DNA of 64,000 nucleotides, from the NCBI GenBank assembly GCA_036674765.1, contig JARVKI010000053.1, positions 124,001 to 188,000 of the forward strand, in the 5' to 3' direction. Both the position numbers and the translations under genes were made by a program. Below, in pieces: positions 59,751 to 64,000 of the stretch (the first letter of the stretch is position 1; every line of letters begins with the position of its first letter). This DNA comes from Seiridium cupressi. Its lineage: Eukaryota > Ascomycota > Sordariomycetes > Amphisphaeriales > Sporocadaceae. The notes beneath the pieces were generated by a model, which was not told where the DNA came from, did not search any database, and saw only the letters and a list, made by a program, of their open reading frames with translations.

Positions 59751-61271
59751 ATGAAGTACACCGCGGCAATCGTCCTGGCTTCGGCCGCCGTTGTCAGCGC
59801 AGACTGCTCTGTCACATCTTTTGAAGAGAATGGAAACTGGTTCTGTCAGGCTGTCAGCCTCATCAAATACGAAGGCCTCGACACCACCGGCACCTACTCG
59901 GCTGTCAGCGCCATGAACACAGATGGCACCTGCAGTTTCGAGGACAAGGCCTATTCTGGCTCCATTGCTCCCTTTGACGAGGAGGTCAGAATTCTTTCTC
60001 CCGCCCACCGTGATATGCTACTGAAACCTTCTCTAGCTCTCCGTCCACGTCCGTGGTCCTGCCCAGCTGAAGCAGTTCGCCGTCTATACTGCCGGCTCTT
60101 CGTCAACCAAGAAGCGACAGGAACACAAGTCTCACCACAAGCGCCATGGCCACCAGCATCTCCACAAGAAGCACACCGAGTCCAAGCAGGAGGCCGCGCG
60201 TGCTGTGGGTGACATTGTCACTGCCGTCATCGACGGAGAGACTGTGACTTGGACCAACACGTACTCTGGTGAGAATGGCGCTGTGAACGCTGTGAACGCC
60301 GCCGCCGCTGTAGAGACCAGCTCGAGCAAGACTACGGCCTCTGCCAAGTCTAGCACGACCAAGACAAAGACCAGCTCCACGACCACCAGCACTTCCGTTG
60401 CTAGCGGCGACTACACACGAGTCGCATACTACAACGCCGAGGATGCGACTGCCGACGGTCTCACTTTCCTTGGTACTTATGGTGGAACCGGTTCCGGAGT
60501 CTGGGACACGTAAGTGATTCGTTACCTGCGACCGGTGCTGCGTTTTCTTTTCCTCTGCTAATAAATCGGTGTAGCACATATGGCAGCAGTCTTTCCTACC
60601 TCAGCGCCGACGGTACCACTGGTGCTGAAAGCTCAACTGTTCTGGATAATGTCCTTGTTGGTGACAACATTGAGTACATCATCACTTCCGATACCGAGTG
60701 CACAAGCGATGGTGCCGACTGTGGTTTCTACCGTGACGGAACCGTTGCCTACCGTAAGTAAACCTGGGGATTGGGTCGGTACAAGTTTGACGTGGCTAAT
60801 TATGCAATTGCAGAGGGATTCGCTGGTGCCGACAAGGTCTTCCTCTTCGAATTCACCATGCCCCTGACCGGCAACACCGACTGGAACTGTGACATGCCCG
60901 CCATCTGGCTCTTGAACGCCAAGATCCCCCGCACTCAGCAGTACGGCGACTGCTCCTGCTGGGGATCCAACGGAAGGGGCTGTGGTGAGGCTGATTTGTT
61001 TGAGGTCTTGGCCACTGGTGACACCAAGGCCAAGTCCACCTTCCACTTCCTCAATGCCCTAGGCAGCTCCGACTACTTCGACCGCCCTACCAGCGACTAC
61101 ATCAAGCTGGCGGCTGTTTTCCGGTCGTCCGACTCGACTGCTTCCATCAAGGTTCTGGACTCGTCGGTCGACTTCTCCTCATCCCTCACCGCAGACACTG
61201 TCGACAGCTTTATCGTTGAGGACAGCAGCAGCCTTCTGTCCAGCATTGAGGACTTCTTGTCCTCGCTATAA
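59751..61271 (+). CDS. TOS1-like cell wall glycoprotein
   Basis: Exons 59751-59984, 60037-60509, 60575-60753 and 60814-61271 give 447 residues in frame. A signal peptide (MKYTAAIVLASAAVVSA) is followed by the N-terminal Cys-containing domain (about 18-110) typical of TOS1 (DUF2403). A basic His/Lys-rich linker (HKSHHKRHGHQHLHKKH) contains Lys-Arg sites, then comes a Ser/Thr-rich spacer (about 180-205). The C-terminal domain (DUF2401-like, about 205-430) has DWNCDMPAIWLLNAKIPRT and CSCWGSNGRGCGEADLFEV. Such proteins are wall-associated and thought to act on beta-1,3-glucan. The last residues are Ser/Leu-rich (SSLLSSIEDFLSSL). No GPI signal is evident. The start follows a C/T-rich leader. Confidence 0.9.
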
Positions 61272-62538
61272 GCGGCGCATGGGAAACGGAGCAGGAACTC
61301 AACCTGGCGAACAAAAGGGGGCACAGAAGTGCTCCAAGTTTTTTTTTTCCCCTTCTTGGATATCGTTCGATTTGATTCTTGCCTATTATTGGATATCTTG
61401 CATCTCTTCGAGATACCCCTCACACTTATTATATGCGCAAGCGAAAATTCACCCTTGTCCTATTCAGTAGCATGTAATGTTTTGGTGCTTTAACCAAGTC
61501 AATCCGAGTCGTTCGATTATCCGTAGCAACATGTCGCCGTTTGTAATTCGTGTCCATTTGGCGTGTTACTATAGAGTGGCCAATAACGCTTGTATCTAAC
61601 AGCAGCAAACCGGGGGCCGCGTGATCGGTGTATTGATTGGCTCTTCCAGGGATGTATCGTACATCTGCTCAAAACATCTCCGTATATCGATTTGTTTCTG
61701 AGCAGCTGTCTAGGGCGAAAACCTATGCAATAAAGACCAGCCGGGGGGACATGTTGGTGATGAAATTGAAACCGTTCAACAGCATTTACATGCAGAGGAC
61801 AACAGACTAGACTCATCGTCGGCGATTCGAGGCACCAATCTTACACAACGTTCGGCAAACCGGTGTACTTGGCTTGCCGTGGGCTTTCAATGTATTTATT
61901 AAGATTTTTTTTATTTATATTTTTATATTTTTAGTTTTATAAATAATATGTTCCTATAACCTGTTTTCACACTCACTAGCACCATAATGTGATACTTGTC
62001 TTGGGCACATTGCTGATATTGGACTGTTCGACACAATTACAAAGCTCGTGGGTTTTGAGCAAAAAAATGAACGATGATCTCATTGGCAAGGCTGGTGCAG
62101 AATAGCGTATTGGGCTTCACGTGCGAGAGGAATGAAGCGTTGAGGTTGCGTCTGTAGTGTCTCGGAAGACTTGGTCATCGGCCAATGCAGGAAATCCTCC
62201 CCCCTCCGCGATACTCAGAGAGGTAGACGGCTTGATCAGTCTCCATGAGAGTCCTAGGTTGGCTACATGTTAGAAGCACGGTCGAATCCAAGAAGGTTGA
62301 GGATGACCAAGACAACGAAGCATAACAAGTATAAATGACTTGTTCTTCCAAGGACACCTACTACATGTACTTGAAGCCACTGATCAGACACAACCTCATC
62401 GCCTTGGTAAGTGTCGAGAAACTTCAGACCCATACCTTGAGAGGAATTTGGCCCTACAAGCTAGTCCACGTCGGTTCGAACCACTAACTCCTAATCGAAC
62501 GACGACAAGCTGGTACAACTAATCGCCCTTGTCGCACT
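61272..62538. other. Intergenic region between the TOS1-like gene and the NmrA remnant
   Basis: About 1.3 kb. AT-rich around 61895-61950. Short frames only; a T-arm-like string near 62470 does not fold into a tRNA. Confidence 0.5.
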
Positions 62539-62874
62539 ATGTCTGGGAAGAAAACTATTACTATCTTTGGAGCCGTTGGCAACTGGGGAAGAGGTGTCGT
62601 TGACATGTTCCTAATGATCACAAGCTGAAGAGCGGTCGGGTCATCCGCGGCATCACTCGGAGCGTTAATAAGGAGGCATCCTCTGGGGAACCCGCCGCAC
62701 GGTGAATTGAAGTCGTTTCTGCGAGCTGAAGCCCTATCTTTAGTTCAGGAGAGTCCACGTATTTTGGGTGCTAATTCATCTCCAAGGCAAATATCGACGA
62801 TATAGGCATCCCTTTTCGAGCTGATCCAGGAGGGGTCCCATGCTGTGCTTGCTGTAACTAAGTATTGGGAGTAG
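62539..62874 (+). pseudogene. NmrA-like family gene remnant
   Basis: Starts MSGKKTITIFGAVGNWGRGV, the dinucleotide-binding Gly-rich motif of NmrA-like proteins (usual form GATGxQGxxV). After VVDMFL the frame breaks; the next frame reads NDHKLKSGRVIRGITRSVNKEASS and stops. A third part reads IEVVSAS and stops, and near 62820 ELIQEGSHAVLAVTKYWE matches the family segment (G-A-H-A-V-F-A-V-T-N-Y-W-E), again followed by a stop. The order of pieces is right for the first third of an NmrA protein, with frameshifts and stops between them; the rest of the gene is not recognised. So this is a decayed partial copy rather than a spliced gene. Confidence 0.75.
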
Positions 62875-63446
62875 GTCAGCAGCAGTATCCCGTCAGATCG
62901 CACCACCTTGATAGCAAGGCATTTGCAATCATACGAAAGGCAAAGATTGGAAATGCTTGACCATGTTTCCTACTCGCTCTGGTCTGATAAGAATCAGATG
63001 ACAGAGAATCGCTCCATGGAGGAGGTGGGTCTTCAATTGCTATAGTCGATGAGACCAAACGGGTAAAGCACGTGACCGGCTGATCAGCCGCCTGTTGCCA
63101 GAGCCGTGGAAGAACTGGTCAACAATACCGAGGCACGCCGACAGGCATTTTTGCCTCCGCTTTAGGACTCTAGTTTCCCCAGGATCTCGACCGTTTGGCC
63201 GACCCACCATGATTTCTCGACATCCAACCCATCTTCCTACGAGTTACGACCATATTATACAGGTGTTTTGAGACCTCTCTTGAGCACTCCTGACCTGACG
63301 ACGTCCCATTTGCGCCCGGCCTGCTCTGGTTGGACAAGAGAGCAATCGTCGCTTTGCGACCGGCGGTTGTGATACCACCCGTTGCAAATCAATCCCGACT
63401 CTTGAGCCATTGCTCCCAGTTTCCGTGTCACGGGGAGTCTTCTTAG
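62875..63446. other. Intergenic: between NmrA remnant and PEX13
   Basis: About 570 bp; the right part is the promoter and leader of PEX13. It may hold more decayed sequence of the NmrA remnant, but nothing is recognisable. Confidence 0.45.
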
Positions 63447-64000
63447 ATGGCATCGCCTCCCAAGCCGTGGGAGCGCGCCGGCGCACCCACTACATCAAGT
63501 ACGTGAAATGTCAACTCCTGCTCCGCCACCTCTCTTCGTCAGCCAACTCTGCCACGGCATCTCAAGGCCCGATGACGAGCACTCCTCGCGCATCACCTTC
63601 CCCGTGCTCCGTCTCCCAACTTTGCACACTGGCATGCCTCCAGACCAAGTGGAAAATGTAGGGCGATCACTAACAAACGATTACCAGCCATGGCTGCCCC
63701 AACCGCTACCGCACCCGGCTTATCGGCACCGCCAACTTCCAACGCCCTGACCGCACCCGCGTCGACAACATCGACGACACCTGGCACAGCGCCTGCGATT
63801 CCTCCGCGACCCGATTCTCTGGCTTCTTCTGTCAACCAAAATGCCAGCGCATATAGCCGCATGAACCAACCGGCCTATTCATCGGCCTACTCATCGCCAT
63901 ACTCCCAACTCGGTGGTTTTGGATCGCGAATGTACGGAGGCATGGGGGGCTACGGCGGATACGGAGGCATGGGGGGTTATGGTGGCATGGGGGGAATGGG
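63447..64000 (+). CDS. PEX13: Peroxin-13, N-terminal part (runs off the window)
   Basis: Exon 1 (63447-63498) encodes MASPPKPWERAGAPTTS, the conserved PKPWE N-terminus of peroxin 13. An intron of 189 bp (63499-63687), with GTACGT donor, a CTAAC branch-like site at 63671 and ACCAG acceptor, is followed by exon 2 from 63688, open to the end of the window. It encodes a Pro/Ala/Thr-rich stretch and then a Tyr/Gly/Met-rich region (YSSPYSQLGGFG, then GGMGGYGGYGG repeats) typical of the PEX13 N-terminal half. The membrane segments and the SH3 domain that bind PEX14 and PEX5 lie beyond the window. PEX13 is part of the peroxisomal docking complex for matrix protein import. A middle exon within the intron is possible but not required. 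Confidence 0.85.

Noticed and set aside
62440..62520. T-arm-like string GTCGGTTCGAACC
   Set aside because: No matching acceptor stem, A box or anticodon arm on either strand.
1..64000. Secondary-metabolite cluster, intact transposon or CRISPR array
   Set aside because: No PKS, NRPS, terpene cyclase or P450 genes, no transposase or reverse transcriptase motifs, and no regularly spaced repeats were found.

Overview
The window is nuclear DNA of a filamentous ascomycete (Pezizomycotina, probably Sordariomycetes). The evidence is short GT-AG introns of about 50-190 bp, pyrimidine-rich 5' leaders, dispersed single genes on both strands without operons, and families typical of these fungi: a PPZ-type phosphatase, a hybrid histidine kinase, HET, GT90/CAP10, a TOS1-like wall protein and PEX13. 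All gene models were spliced by hand from splice signals, reading frame and recalled family similarity. No database was consulted.

Layout: 1-2.5 kb, no recognisable gene. 2.5-5.5 kb, PPZ-type Ser/Thr phosphatase (+) with a long leader. 6.5-8.9 kb, AAA ATPase (-). 10.0-13.1 kb, GT90/CAP10 glycosyltransferase with a polytopic N-terminus (-). 13.7-18.9 kb, giant PhoD-like phosphatase (-). 21.3-23.8 kb, kexin KEX2 (+). 24.3-25.8 kb, sorting nexin SNX4 (-). 27.0 kb, intron-containing tRNA-Val(UAC) (-). 27.6-28.6 kb, mitochondrial ribosome recycling factor (+). 28.8-30.0 kb, a probably mitochondrial RGG-rich protein (-). 30.5-32.2 kb, succinate-semialdehyde dehydrogenase (-). 33.7-35.6 kb, GH79-like glycosidase (+). 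36.0-36.9 kb, four-TM MARVEL-like protein (-). 41.2-45.7 kb, hybrid histidine kinase (+). 46.5-47.5 kb, isochorismatase-family hydrolase (+). 48.5-48.8 kb, a 61-residue secreted cysteine-containing protein (-). 48.8-59.7 kb, a gene-poor block holding a decayed HET gene and low-confidence small ORFs. 59.75-61.3 kb, TOS1-like wall protein (+). 62.5-62.9 kb, NmrA-like pseudogene (+). 63.4 kb to the end, PEX13, truncated by the window edge (+).

Most genes are conserved housekeeping functions: secretory processing (KEX2 and potential dibasic substrates such as the TOS1-like protein), endosome and autophagy sorting (SNX4), peroxisome import (PEX13), mitochondrial translation (RRF), the GABA shunt (SSADH) and signalling (histidine kinase, PPZ). 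I see no biosynthetic cluster, intact transposon, CRISPR array or rRNA. The least ordinary part is the gene-poor 48.5-63 kb stretch: two pseudogenes, a compact secreted protein, and two short ORFs preceded by promoter-like sequence.
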